A DNA stretch of 64,000 nucleotides from Liolophura sinensis (lineage: Eukaryota; Mollusca; Polyplacophora; Chitonida; Chitonidae). Shown here one piece after another: positions 20,519 through 33,364 of this stretch. Under the pieces are notes generated by a model that saw only the letters and a list, made by a program, of their open reading frames with translations, was not told the origin of the DNA and did no database searches. The stretch is taken from the NCBI RefSeq assembly GCF_032854445.1, contig NC_088301.1, positions 3,534,001-3,598,000 of the forward strand. Direction: 5' to 3'. Within the stretch, counting starts at the first letter, position 1; each line of letters starts with the position of its first letter. The position numbers and the translations under genes are program-made.

Positions 20519-20632
20519 TCAGTCACAATCGCTACCAAAATTGCCTGCTGTCAGTGACGTAACAACGCAAGCTCTACACATTGATATGTTGGAAGCCCAT
20601 GTTATTGCAAGGAAAATGATCGCTAACTTCAT
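20519..20632 (-). CDS. Doubtful small secreted peptide or signal-peptide exon (37 aa)
   Basis: From the ATG at 20632 the frame reads MKLAIIFLAITWASNIS, then MCRACVVTSLTAGNFGSD, then CD and a stop. The first 17-20 residues look like a signal peptide, and three cysteines follow. A possible splice donor (TTTTG then GTAGCG) would make it a first exon. A longer in-frame start exists upstream at 20773 but would bury the hydrophobic stretch. There is no family match and no nearby supporting exon, so this is weak. Confidence 0.15.
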   Translation of the reverse strand: MKLAIIFLAITWASNISMCRACVVTSLTAGNFGSDCD

Positions 20633-21589
20633 TTTTTCGTGGACGTTAACCTGGATTTCGTAGCAAGTGAATTCCAATAATCCGTCAGGGTTATTTAGGC
20701 GCTGACTAAATGTTCCCAGCGGTTCGTATGCTGCACACTTGAGAGTGAAGACTTGTGAGTGATTATAAAGCATACAGAACCAATGCAGTAGGATATTCTA
20801 TCCGGCTTGTCTACGGGATCGTATCCTAGTTGACCTTACTCCAGTGTACAATACATATGTCGAACCTTTGTGTAAACTTACAATTATCTAAGCCGTATGC
20901 TTCACACTGAAGTGCCTCGGAAAACCTTTATCGAACAACTTGGCTTATCGTGGTAACAAGAATAACGACTGCTGGGTATTCAAAAACCGGAAATGACCTT
21001 AAACATTGCACAGGACTGCCTTTCTCATGTTTCTCACTCTGAAAGCTTTAGTCATCTTACAAGATATGGCCTGCTGTCCTGTTTGTTTGGAAGATAAGAC
21101 GTTATCCTACTGAAAACGTGGGTCTCACACCAAAAATCTTATTTTGTGACATTAATTTATCTCCAAACATGCATTTTCTGGCGCCAATCTACGGTAAATA
21201 CGGTATACTCTATAGTCGTTTCTTTTCAGGCGTAGTGTTCTACTAAAGATAATAAATACGAATATGCCCTGCTGTCTTAGCGTATGAGTACTCCTCCTGC
21301 GCATACAGAGAATACGTTAAGGCAACACACTTTACATTATTACAAGCTATCCTTATTTCCACGAGCACTAAACATACTGAAGTATATACTTCAATTGTAT
21401 CATGGTCACCGAAGAAGACATTTTTCGCCAACGTTGTGAGATTAAAGGGGAAAATCAGAAGGACAGCACAAGGATTTGGGCTACATCTAGAGATTGAAGA
21501 TCATGACTACTGTACACATTGCAAAATACTAGTGTTCCAAAACTGGTGATAACTACACAATACAGACCAAGAGAAAAACTGTTAGATGT

Positions 21590-21850
21590 CTTAAGACAAA
21601 ATTTGAGTTTTCACAATCTGTACTATAATCTATGCGTCGAAACACACATTCGTATACTAGACGTCAAACAAGAAGAACGTTCCAGACCAATAATCGCAAG
21701 ACCAATTCCCAAAAACGACGTATCATACAAACCACTTAAGAACTAAGAAAGTATATAAAGTACGAAAATAAGATGGAATCATGCAAAGAGAAGCAGTCAG
21801 CAGTTTTCATAGATGTTGGAAAGACGTAAGGTGTGTTCTAGGTGACTGAG
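21590..21850 (+). repeat. Dispersed repeat R1, copy 1
   Basis: Shares CGTTCCAGACCAATAATCGC, GACCAATTCCCAAAAACGAC, AAAGTATATAAAG and GTCGAA/ATTCGTATAC landmarks, in order, with 43370-43620. The R1 middle is also at 53253-53345. The ends are not defined. Confidence 0.7.
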
Positions 21851-24261
21851 TGAATTCAGTATTTAAATCGTATACTATGTTACACGTATTTGTCTATAGA
21901 TAATGCTGCCGAATATGTTTGAGTGAAATTTGATGTGACTATTAGCAAATCTTCATTCTTGATTACTTAATTACATGGTGCGTTGTTTATATTTCCACCT
22001 TTTGTTAAGGGCGTTTATATAAACCATGTGTGTTTATATCCATATCATACAGTCAAAAGACGGCGCTAAAAATCAACCGACCTATGTATTTATCCTGGGA
22101 TTGTCATAAACCGTTTATCTTAATCCCAGATTTAATACACCTTATAGACTGCCTCAGAGCCTAGTGATACCTGCTATCAGTGACTGTTACATGGCCACCA
22201 ATGTGTATTGCTTATAATCCGCACTAAAAACAACCGCTTTAAGTCCCTCCTGCAGGAGAGCGAATCCCTCGGTGGGGTGTCCTGAATCTGTCTTGCTGCT
22301 AGCTGCCATTTCCGTTATGATTTTGGAGACTGGACTGATATTTTCTCGTGTTTAACCTACCAGAGAACTATCTAAATGTATTAAATCCTCCAAATGTTGT
22401 GGAGCATAGTGTACATAGTGTACTATAATCCATTATTATACTATCGCAATATATCACGGCAAATGCATTATTATTCTCACACTTAGATGTGAGATGAGAA
22501 TTGCCTTAAATATTGTGAAAAAATTAAATGACACATTTAACATGGACTCAAATGACAGTCTGCGATCTAATTTTTAAGCCAATATCAAAACATATTGGAT
22601 GGGCTTTGATGGGGATTATAAAGGTTTGTACAGCATATTAAAAACGCAGTACTTGAACTGTCATGAGGTACATAGCTGAAATAAGCTGTTGATAGTCCAG
22701 TATAATGTTACCTCAATTCACAGCTTATACAGCATACGGCTATTCGATGCGCATGCGTATTAGGCTGGGCCTGCGATTGTTGCACATGCGCTGTCGATTT
22801 CTCTTGTAGCTCGACGGCACGTAGCATTGGGCTTCCATAAGTTTACAGCTTAAAGCTAGTATGGTAGTCTCACGCCTATAACTCTTTACAAAATGTTGAC
22901 TGTAGCCAACCAGAGTGTCAAAAACCATGCGTGAGAGCGCAGAAAAAGGGTACGCCTATGTGGGATTACGACCACCAAGGTTCACCGACATATTTATAAC
23001 TGACAAGATCACGCAGCACCCTGTAAAATGTAGGACACGGACAATGCCTGGTATAGATTACGACCAGCAATTTTCACAATATGATCCGCGCCTTTTCTCT
23101 CTTTGCTGGTAAATATTTTACAGCTCTGCTATTATGCACTGAATTATGTAACTTTATGAGGCGTGAATGCATTCCCACAACGTACAGTGAACCTGATCCC
23201 CTGCTAGCTTCCCCGCCTGTTGCGAAGTCCCGAACTATTCATTTGTTGTATGCCCATGTCCCTAGAAATTTTTTTTTCCGAATAACAAAAACTGGATAGG
23301 TAAATACAGTAGCCTAAATAAACTCCGCTTCACACGATACAAACCTTTTCAAAATACTCAAGAAGTAAATTTTCATAGTGTTATGAACTACCACAGGAAC
23401 AGATATTATCGTCTTCATATGAATATATAATTTATTTCATATATTTATATTATATATTGATAGAAGAAGGTTCTCTCATCAAACAAAAGCATCACACAGA
23501 GGGCGCAAATAAATACAAACAACCATAAAATACCATTATAAAGCAGTCTATCAACAGAGAAACTTGATCTAATGCAACATTTGATTTAAATCTGTACGAT
23601 TGTGTTAACAGCAAGCTGCCTGGGCGTTGGTGCTAACGTATTCTGTTCATGTCGGTTTCACGTATAGTGCTGCTCTACTATCAGCAGTAAAAAGTCTTGA
23701 AATCTGCGCAAATCTGTAACTCGACTCTCTACTTTTACCATTAGCCACAAATAATAGTCGATCCACGCAAAGCGCCTAATCCCATGAAACAATGGATATT
23801 AAAGTTAGGTAGTTTGGTCATGGTCTGAAAATTGAAACTCTGCAATATGATAGAGTTGGTCGAATACAGCTTATGTGCAAAATTACACCTTTCAGCTATA
23901 TCCCATATTCGTGTATTAATGCTCTAAACTATCAGTCTTCAGGCTGAATTTTCCAAGCGTCAGCTTGTTTGTTTACAGACGACCCGCTCCTGACCGCTAC
24001 CTATGATAGATTCGGGTTAATTCGGAACTTGTGGCCATGTGACGCAATAGCTGTCAATCAAAGTGCCGGTAGACGAGAAATGTTACAGGGTCCAGTGTCA
24101 CAAAGCAGGGTACGATATTTTATCGTACATTTGTTGTGCGATATTGTGTATGTCACTGTTACTGTACCACTGTTCTTACTTTCTAACCATTACTCAACAA
24201 CTTTTACAGGTTTAACGCGCATACGCCATCTAGGAACGATAACCTTTCCAAGGCCCAGAAC
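21851..24261. other. No gene seen
   Basis: Mixed-composition DNA without repeats of note. Frames up to 121 aa (for example 23969-24334) carry no recognisable domain and lack clear exon signals. Confidence 0.5.
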
Positions 24262-24925
24262 TGTGGTGAAGCACAGGCGTTCAAAACCAGTCCATAAACC
24301 CTTAATAGACCATACAACATCCTCCTACATATAGGCCTTTATATAACAAACAAAAGTATGAAACAACTTTCTTCCGGCACCACCCAATGTCTAAGAAAAT
24401 CAAGAAATAAAGCCTTCAACCTCAAACTTTTTCACTCCCCTCTATACCCGGGGCTATTTTCTGCTTGAATCCACTGTTAATATTTCCACATCAGTGGTAT
24501 TTTGTCTAAGTGGCACTCATATGTGCTAATGACCTCATCGGTTGTGTCCACGCGCCATCTTACCGTATTATGTATATTCCTATAGGTTATCTCCCTTGTA
24601 AACGGAGACAAACCCAAACGAAACAAAGTTCTAGTCTAAGCAAGATGGCGTGTGGACACAACCAATGTCTTATGAGGTCAGATAGCACATATGAGTCCCA
24701 GTGGGACAAAATACCACTGATAAGGAAATACTAACAGTGGATTCGAGAAGATATTAGACACAGGTAAGGAAGGGAGTGAAAAAGTTGGAGGTTGAAGGCT
24801 TTATTTCTTGTATTTTGGAGACAATGGGTGGTGCCGGCAAAAGTCGTTTCATACCTTTACTTCTTATATGTATGCAGGAGGCTGGTATATGGCATGTAGA
24901 GATCACACTGGTTTCGAACGCCTAA
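24262..24925. repeat. Long inverted repeat (hairpin-forming element), about 660 bp
   Basis: The left arm (24262-24564) and right arm (about 24640-24925) are reverse complements with moderate divergence. Shared landmarks read inward are AGGCGTTC-AAACCAGT, GTATGAAAC, CCGGCACCACCCA, AAGAAATAAAGCCTTCAACC, CTTTTTCACTCCC, ACTCATATGTGCTA, GACCTCAT and GGTTGTGTCCAC. The loop is about 75 bp. No coding frame is seen. It may be a foldback-type element or an inverted duplication. Confidence 0.88.
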
Positions 24926-25038
24926 GGGTGAAGGCAAAATGGCTGCTCATTCAGCGATGACTGTGAGAGGATTTTCAGTCTCGTGTATCTTTACCGAAAA
25001 GAATATACCTGGGATGTTGTGTATGCCGGCGAGCTGAG

Positions 25039-25398
25039 TGAGTGAGTGCTTGGGGTTTATCGTCGTACTCAACAATTTTTCAGTCATATGACGACGAAGG
25101 AATCATTAGGGTGCATCCACGTGTAATGTGCCTCCTTGTTGCAGGACGGATTTCCACCGCTCTTTTATTTAGTGCTGCATCACTGAGACGACTTACCGAA
25201 GGCAAGTAAGCCGCCCCGCCCGAGCCATTATACTGATACTGGTCAACCAGTCGTTGCACTATCCCCTTCATGCTGAACGCCAAGCGAGGAAGTTACAACT
25301 TCCTCTTTTAAAGTCTTAGGTGTGACTCGACCAAGGATTGATCCTGGATCTACCGGTCCCGAAGCGGACGCTCTACCAACTGTGCTATCCGGGCCGGT
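25039..25398 (-). mobile_element. SINE-II, full length
   Basis: Runs from the GAGTGAGTGCTTGGGG tail to the head ending GTGCTATCCGGGCC. The 13-bp duplication CCGGCGAGCTGAG lies at 25026-25038 and 25399-25411. This is the best reference copy for the family (360 bp). Confidence 0.95.
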
Positions 25399-25595
25399 CC
25401 GGCGAGCTGAGAGGTAGGAGCCAAAGTTGACACCAGTTTTGATCCGCAGCCATTGTTTAGAAATGACTTATCGGGCATCAGCATATGGTGTACCATTGGT
25501 TGCCCCTGTGGCTACGATATCCGCCAGCTCACTATAAAGAGAGGAGCTGAAGTAGCCACCCGGGGCTACCACTGTCCTATATATGTGTGATTATC

Positions 25596-25597
<2 letters not shown>

Positions 25598-25652
<55 letters not shown>
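25598..25652. repeat. (TA)n microsatellite
   Basis: An almost pure TA run of about 55 bp. Confidence 0.97.
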
Positions 25653-25654
<2 letters not shown>

Positions 25655-28600
25655 AGGTGCCATTTGCTGTTATCTACCTAGTGTTGAAATCATACTAAAG
25701 GCATTCTCTATCTAAAATTTCTTTTTCTATTACATACAACCCATGGCACACTTAAACATTGCCATGTATCAAATGTCATCTGTGTATAGCAAGGTATAGT
25801 AAGGATATATACTAGATATATAATTACCCATGTCACTGAAAAGTTACTACATTTAAGGGTTCACATTTACATCGAAGTCATTGTGTTATTTATTTTACAT
25901 AAAAGTTTATTAGTACATCAGTACCATACCCCACAGTTTCATATATGGCATACAGGGATAATTCTATACTGGAGAATGAATTATTACAATTTACCCTAAT
26001 TTAAATATTAAGTAACTGGAGTTTAATGTTAGATGAGGTGCAAATTGATTTGCTCTCCAGGTTTTGTCTCAGTGTCATGCCCCTGTATTTAAATAGTGAA
26101 CCATATGATATGGTGTAATGATTTGTGGAAGTAGATGATTGGTGTAGGCTAGCCACATCCATTGCATCTCGCAGAACTTACATATGGGTGGTTCCTTTTT
26201 TCTTTCAAATCTATTCGTATAAATTTTACCAGATTTTTTACAGTCTTCTGTTATTCTCTCACACTCTGGTGTAGCTAATATTATGCTGTTGTTGTGATCA
26301 CCTGTATTTTCGTAGGATATAACATCACAATTAAAGTATGCCAAATTGTGAAAAGTGGTTTAAAATTTTTAATCAACATTTCATGTAAGTTTGACCAAAT
26401 GACGGACAATAAGGTAAATTTATCTACCGGTGGGATGTAGAAGTGGGACTGTCAGCTAAACAGACTGCTCTCGTGAGCACCAGGCTTTAGGCTACGCTCA
26501 CTTCTTAAAGTTCAGGCGATTGGGAAATTCCCTTGTCAAGATACATGTATGTCGACAGTCGGCCATAAAGGATGTAAACAAACGCATTCTGTCTTCGTTA
26601 CATATTAATATCCAGGTCTCTAAACTCCGACAGTGTATGGTTGAAAAGACCACTTAAACAAATCTGAATAAACAATTCAAATCATTTTAGGGTAAATACT
26701 ATTTTTACCACCTTATCCGACCATCTCGCTTTGATGTACACTTGTATTTTCTGTATGCACCTCTGCGCACCTGGTATACATAAAAACTACACATAAAATA
26801 AACATATACCGTATCATCTTCAATCCATAGCGTATATGTTCACAAGTAACGTTTTCAAAGGGTTGTTTTTGTCAGTTATACATCGGCTGCACAAATAGTC
26901 CTCTTTCCCAGTCATTGAAGGACACAGATGTTGAATGTCTATTGCTTTCTTGACTTAACAACAATATTGTGCCATTATTTACCAAGACCTTACTTGGGAG
27001 AAAGACACAAATATGTAACTTTCCATTCTGTGAATGGCTATATGTTGTCTCTTTGATAACAGCGTGTTTAATATTTTGTAGTCTTCTAAGAAAGGTAGGA
27101 AGTGACAAAGTCCTGGAAAAGTGGGATATTTTGAACCCAAAAACATGATTTCGTGCAGACATTCCTGAGAAGTAATAAGGCATCCTTGTTACTGGAATAT
27201 GCAGCCGGAAAGTTATGGGTTTCATGTGACAACAAGTTCACAGACTGAATTTGCTCATTTTTGACCAGAATATGGGAGTATTGAAAACAGAAATCTACTC
27301 TTCTAGATACGCAATGTGTCAGCGATCTGGACTAGATCACTTTGTCTCTGTGCAAGTTTTAACTTCTAGGGATACTTAAGTCATACATTCAAACCGAATA
27401 TTGTAACAACAATGTATTGTAGTTTGTTGAAAAAATGTTGTACTTTGTAGTTCCTTGAAAAATCTACCACCATGACTCTAATTATTGTAGTACTATTCAC
27501 CATTTTAAATAAGTAACGGACTTATGCCAAGACTTCTCACCTGAAGCAAAAGTCGGCAGTCTTGCAGCAAATACCGCGGTAGAAGTATTTTAGCAATATT
27601 TCCCAGTCACATTTACAAGTGACGAAAATAAGTTCGGCGTAAATTCCTTGCTTCATTACGTGCAAGTACGACATGTACTGCTGAGGTCTGGTCCCTTTGC
27701 TTTGTTTTAATGTGACTGTGTGTTAAATGTAATGACAACACAGTATTTTGATTAATTGTAGACCTGTGGCGTCTAATACATTGCAAATAATATCTCTACA
27801 ATCTTTTGTCACCTAATTCTGCTTAACCCATAGGGCTATGGGGTGTGTAAATTGTTACTATTTATGCATTTACATGAACAGTTAGAATAAAACCCCGACC
27901 GAGGTATATTGACAAGAGGCCGTTTCGCTGGTTACGTGTGGCCATTTGCCAGATATCTCACTGTCGTCATTGTTCTAGTTTTACTCTTTATTCCGTACGT
28001 CTATAATTACATTACAATTATAAACTCCTTGTCTTCCTTTGGGTTAGTGAACCTGAATCGTTATACAACTTACTCAGTGAAAGTTCCAATTTTAGATTGC
28101 GTTATTTTACAACAATTAAGCAACTGATCAAGATGTAAGTCTGGCATTTGTAGTCTTGTTAACAGCAAATGAAAAATTGCCAAAATGTCACTCATGAAAA
28201 TAGCTTTGAAAACGGAATAGCCTGGGTAGTTATTTCTTACAGGTCCCATAGTTTAGCGATAAAAGAGAGTTAGAACTCGGAACTCTCCTATTATTTAGAA
28301 ACTTTGAATTGTTTTTTTTTATTATTTCACAGGACACAGAGGCTCACACCAGAGAGTCTCATCGAAGCTTCAACGATTACGCTTTTCGCGGAGACAGATC
28401 CATTGCTCAAAGCCATAACTCAACACTTTCAAAATTTGATTTGTAAATTCTTTTTTCGAACTTGTCTTACAACTGTGTCTATGGCAGTTTGCCATACTGA
28501 TAGACGGACGCTTTTAGTATCGAACCGGAAATAAAAAGGCTGAGAGATTGATTCAAAAGTACAAGAAGATGTTCAATGTTGTTTACTGTTATACTGACAT

Positions 28601-28679
28601 TGATCCCCATCAGATAAAAACAGGTTCTCACTGCAACTCATTGTATTTCTTTATAGAGTCGCATATTTTATTTCTGATG
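25653..28679. other. No gene recognised
   Basis: AT-rich DNA. Minus-strand frames at 26075-26344 (89 aa) and 26872-27225 (117 aa) are the longest and resemble no known domain. At 28242-28262 GGTCCCATAGTTTAGCGAT resembles the first bases of a tRNA, but no matching 3' half follows. Confidence 0.45.
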
Positions 28680-28775
28680 AGCCGACGCGGCACAGTGACC
28701 AAGGAGCCTCTCACCAATGCGGTCGCTGTGAGTTTCAGTCCAGTTCCTGCTGGCATTCTCGGAGGCCTCTGTGCA
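28680..28775 (+). mobile_element. SINE-I fragment, head region
   Basis: Contains AAGGAGCCTCTCACCAATGC and GGTCGCTGTGAGTTTCAGTC. The core and tail are missing. Confidence 0.8.
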
Positions 28776-30015
28776 TGATACGTTTTAAGAATACAAACGC
28801 CTTAGTCAACAACAACAAGAATGAAAACATGAATATGTACATCAATAAAGTACTGAACAGAACAATTACATTCTATTAACCATTAAGCTGCTTCTCATGC
28901 AGAGGATAACATGACCAGTAGCACAATCTGGACACCAGACTATTAAATAACATTTAAACAACAACTGCTATATCAGTACCTATGCTCATAAAATGAAAAC
29001 AAGAGAACTGGAGAGGTATGAAACGACATTTATATACCTAATCTCTCTAGCAATTCGAATAAGATCTTTATTGGTAAGATTTTGGTTGTCAAAAAATTGA
29101 ATAGAATATTGAAGATGAAACACACACGTTATATTGAAATACGCTGACATAAACAGAAAACGTTGTTTAATATTTGCTTAGAATTGATTATCTCTGCATG
29201 TCTGTTTAATAAATGTAACGTACTGTAATAACCGGGATAATTTTATCTATATGTTATGCATCATCCTGGAAGTGTGATGAAATCGACGCCTTGGACCATG
29301 GTAATTTTGTCATTTTCTTAATTTGATTCTCAAGAGAATTTACATTATTTACTAGTGCAGTGATTTGTCGTTTTGTAGCGTTGAGAACCTTCATTGCCGG
29401 TTGGGTTACATTTCTAACGACTGAACTCGTTGCATAATACTGTCCAGGTGGCTTTGGATTACAGGTGTAAGTAATGTTTCTGTGAAAATGTCGTGTCTTG
29501 TATCCAACGTAGGTGTAGTGAGGTCAGGCAAACAATTTTTGCTTTTTAATGGTGGGTTCACTTGGGCACTTGTCGTTATTACCGGGTTAATAGAGGATGC
29601 AAACCCTGGGCACTGACTTACTGAGAATAACTCATTTGTGACTAGCGTTGGAATGTTGTTCAGATGAGGGCTGGGATGAACTTAGCTGCTGTACGTTACC
29701 CTTGGTATCCCCCATCAGAAACCGCTTGTCCATACTGGCAAAGAGAGGCAACTTCCTAAAAGGAAGTACCGGTATCTCGTATTTGAACGCCTGTGAATGA
29801 AAATTTGCTATTAACGTCGAGAATGTCTGATTTCACCGGTTAGGTGTGACCATCCACCAAACATCACAGTGTCATCACTGCAGTGGATTTACTCCCGATG
29901 ATGTAGAGTTCTGGCTTAGGTTATTCATCCTAGTGATAATGTATCTATCCAAGTGTACCATTTGTATGTACACATATGTATGCTTTTGGCTTAAATTCGT
30001 ATTTAACATTATTTC
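28776..30015. other. No gene seen
   Basis: AT-rich, no repeats of note and no frame with recognisable content. Confidence 0.5.
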
Positions 30016-30160
30016 AGTCCTTCTCCGGCCGTACGTGGGAAGGTCTCAGCAGCCTGTGGATGGTCGTGGGTTTCCTCCCACCATAATGCTGGCCGTCCTC
30101 AAATAAGTGAAATATTCTTGAGTACGGCGTAAAACACCAATCAAATAAATAAATAAATAA
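30016..30160 (+). mobile_element. SINE-I, headless
   Basis: Starts in the core at CTCCGGCCGTACGTGGGAAG and runs through TCCCACCATAATGCTGGCCG to AGTGAAATATTCTTGAGTAC and AAATAAATAAATAA. The sequence is close to the family consensus, so it is probably a 5'-truncated young insertion. Confidence 0.88.
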
Positions 30161-30275
30161 CTTTTTCCGTCATTTGATGAAGAGTCGTTAGGTGTGTGAA
30201 CAATACTGTATCAACTTCGGCCAGGTGTATCATTGGTTACTGGCCTAATATTTTTTCTGTGGGAAGTATCCAGAT

Positions 30276-30488
30276 ATGCACATTTTAGACAAATGCTACA
30301 TTTGGATATCCTTTATCGTACTTTCACTTGTTATCGGATCCGAGCTAACCGGATATCTTCCGAACCCGTGTTTTTGCCGTAGTCGACATAGTGTCAATTT
30401 GTGTAGCCTGCATTTGAATTTGGTGTCGCCTTACATGCATCATTACTGTAAATATCTTACGAAGCCAAAACTGCCTTCAGCTAAATAA
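30276..30488 (+). CDS. Doubtful 70-aa frame with signal peptide and LRRNT-like cysteines
   Basis: The frame starts MHILDKCYIWISFIVLSLVI (hydrophobic, signal-like). It continues with NPCFCRSRHSVNLCSLHLNL, whose C-x-C and following cysteine, ending in L-x-L then VSP, recall an LRR N-terminal cap. It stops 20 residues later without any LRR. It could be the relic or first exon of another LRR gene on the opposite strand to the cluster, or chance. No supporting downstream exon is seen. Confidence 0.2.
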   Translation: MHILDKCYIWISFIVLSLVIGSELTGYLPNPCFCRSRHSVNLCSLHLNLVSPYMHHYCKYLTKPKLPSAK

Positions 30489-31481
30489 CGCTTCTATTTA
30501 AAAAAAAATGATTTTATTTCCTCCAGCTGTTCCTCGAAATTGGACAATAAGCGAAATAAAGCACTCTCAGGTGAACACGAGGGTCATTATATAAGCAGAT
30601 TATCGCCAAGCCCCTTGATCTAGTGTATAACCGCTTACTAGGTGTATAACCGCCATCAAACGCCCCAAGCTAAGGCGATAATCCTTACATAAACACCGAG
30701 CCATCATAAACATGCCTAGTTGCTTTGTTTTCGTCATTGATGGACATGTTTTGTTTCACATCCGTGTATAAAAACAAAATGCCATTTAACAGGAGAGTAG
30801 ATAACTGTCAATCACCCCTAAAGTGAGTTCATGCTGAAACTCTGAAGTGATCTAGACGCGTGTAAAAATCTAATCGTTTAATTATCCTTTAATAATAAAT
30901 CCATGCAGCTAAAATAATTACAAAAAGCATTTTGAGTTGAAACGAATTTTTTAATCGCTTCATAATTTTTGTACTAATGCTTAAATCACAATGGCCAAAA
31001 CGCATTGAATTCAACTACGACGTTAAACAACAATCAAATAAAGTTATAAATCATAAAGAGTGGAAAATGGTAAGTAACTTAGCAGACGTCTCTGCGTCAC
31101 TCCAAGCTGAGAGGCATGACCCAGTACTGAACGTCATAAATCCAACACAAAAGAGTTAGTGTCGTCATTTAGCGTGACCGTCATGGTAGACTGTAAAATT
31201 GCCCCTGACTGTAAGAAAGTACTTTGTAAAGCATGGCTTAATTTTTTGAAGATTGAGAAAAATGATGATAAGTTAACGAAAGTGGTGCTCATGACTGAGA
31301 CAAAGATAATGAACCAGAGAAGAAGTATAAAACTGTAGAAGGACTTAAAAAGAACACCTGTCCAAAATAAAGTATTTATCAGATGAAAGACCAATAGCCA
31401 CTGTCCAGGAAAATAGATAGTCATAATCAACTTTAAAATAAAATACATTTAAAATATAGGATTCTTTGTTGTTGTTACCGT
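30489..31481. other. No gene seen
   Basis: AT-rich. A small doubled GTGTATAACCGC motif lies near 30625-30650. The minus-strand 104-aa frame at 31134-31448 is hydrophobic low-complexity sequence. Confidence 0.45.
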
Positions 31482-31681
31482 CCCCGATAGCACAGTTGGT
31501 AGAGCGTCCGCTTCGGGAGAGGTAGATGCGGGGTCAATCCTGGGTCGAGTCACACCTAAGACCTTAAAGGAGGTGGTTGTAACTTCCTCGCGTGGCGTTC
31601 AGCCTGAACTCTACGGATTCCTTCGTCCTCATATGGCTGAAAAATTGCTAAGTACGACGTTAAACCCCAAGCACTCACTCA
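31482..31681 (+). mobile_element. SINE-II with internal deletion
   Basis: The head (CCCGATAGCACAGTTGGTAG) and tail (CATATGGCTGAAAAATTGC, GACGTTAAACCCCAAGCAC) are intact. Roughly 150 bp of the middle between GGCGTTCAGC and CTACGGATTCC is missing relative to 25039-25398. Confidence 0.9.
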
Positions 31682-32060
31682 GTCCAGTGTGGTTTCTGGG
31701 ACCCAGGTGGTATCAGTGGCGTCACAACAATATTTTTGGCTCCAAACAGTTCGTTTTAAGGTCCATTTGTTGATATCATGCATAGCTCTAAACGAAGATG
31801 CATTTTGAATGATGAAATATAGCAATCTATGTGAAGTGAAAAAAAAAGCTGAAGTGACATCCCTGGTCGAAATATGATCAGAAAAGGTCACAGTAGAATC
31901 CAAAGATTTAAATACATTTTATTAAGTCAAAAATTATTCTAAAAAATAAATCAAGCTATTTTCCCCGACAGTATTTAATGGTCTTTCATCTGACATGTAC
32001 TTCATGCCAGTGTGTGTTCATTGGCTTTAAGGGCAAGTTCACTCTGTCTTCTTTACTTGA

Positions 32061-32272
32061 CTCAGTTGGTTAGCGCGCTAGCGCAGTGTAATGACCCACC
32101 AATGCGGTCGCTGTGAGTTCAAGCCCAGCTCATGCTAGCTTCCTCTCCGGCCGTAAATGGGAAGGTCTGCCAGCAACCTGCGGATAGTCGTGGGTTTCCC
32201 CCGGGGTGTGCCGTCGTATAAGTGAAATATTCTTGAGTACGGCGTAAAACACCAATCAAATAAATAAATAAA
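32061..32272 (+). mobile_element. SINE-I with shortened head, clear target duplication
   Basis: Starts at CTCAGTTGGTTAGCGC, a few bases inside the tRNA-like head, and runs to AAATAAATAAA. TCTTTACTTGA is duplicated at 32050-32060 and 32273-32283. Confidence 0.93.
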
Positions 32273-32283
32273 TCTTTACTTGA

Positions 32284-33255
32284 ACCTAACAGTTCCATTT
32301 TAGTATGGTGAGCTGATTATGGAGGTGAAGGTCAGCTCATTTACCAATGTTTCAGTGTCTTTTGTATAAGCTTGTCATTGTAATGAGGTTGTTAAGGTAA
32401 CTCATGACATTCCAATAGCAGGTCATTTAGGTGTCAGGAAAGTCAACAACAGAAACCAAAACGGCCTGAACTGCTGAAACTGGGCATATCGGCCAAACTC
32501 GGATATTTGACCACAAATGTATGTTTTCCCCTTTAGCAGGGCAACTATATATTTGTGTAAGAATTCAACATTGAACACAATCTGGCAATGGCATACAATC
32601 GTTATTATGGAATTAAACTCAGCATATTAAATCAAAGCAGTGACAGAAAGTTTCATCATGTGATATATATACTAAACGTATAAACAACTTTACACACATT
32701 TTGCAACCAATGGAACAATACATATGTGCGGTATTTTGAACAAAATTTGTCACTAAAACAAGTACATTTAACTGACAAATCGACGGCGGAGATATGACTA
32801 TCAGCGATTTGCTGTGAGCAATTTTTATCATGCTTACATATAGGCTAAAGATAATCTGGTGGCCTAGCTGGCAACTGTTCAGTTATCCGACATGAAATAG
32901 AAATATGCAAACAATATATTTAGTAATTTAAACATAAAAACAGACAAATCGTTATACATGCGGTATTGTTATACTGCACAGTTATAGCATGTTTACCATG
33001 TAGCTATATAGAACGTTTTATGTACATATCTGCAACTGCGAAATATCTGCTCTGAAACCGGTGTGTGCAAGGTCTAACTATTCATATTAATCTAATCATT
33101 GAGACTCTAAAGAAACAATTCTTTACGACCTTTCCAGTGGCCTGAAAAGATACATAAAGGCCATTTGTATGCACACAAGCGAGAAACATATCTATCATGG
33201 TAAATACTTTAAAGATAAATTATCTTGGTTACAACTACTCCCTTTACAAGGTTTC
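32284..33255. other. No gene seen; 3' side of gene E
   Basis: AT-rich DNA. Some of it may be a transcribed trailer of gene E. Confidence 0.45.
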
Positions 33256-33261
33256 TTTATT
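33256..33261 (-). promoter_or_regulatory. Poly(A) signal candidate of gene E
   Basis: AATAAA on the minus strand, about 104 nt past the stop codon of gene E. Confidence 0.45.
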
Positions 33262-33364
33262 TATCGACAAGGAAATGCTTTCGTGAATTCATGGAAGGTA
33301 AGTCATTTATATTTAAGATAATTACCTTTTCATACCTTAGTTTACGTACCGTTCGACCATAGTG

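Noticed and set aside
23969-24334. 121-aa plus-strand frame
   Set aside because: No domain, no signal or membrane pattern, and it runs into the long inverted repeat.
26872-27225. 117-aa minus-strand frame, with an 89-aa frame at 26075-26344
   Set aside because: No recognisable family or splice context; length is within chance for AT-moderate DNA.
28242-28290. tRNA-like start GGTCCCATAGTTTAGCGAT
   Set aside because: No matching acceptor 3' half or B-box follows; at best a scrap.
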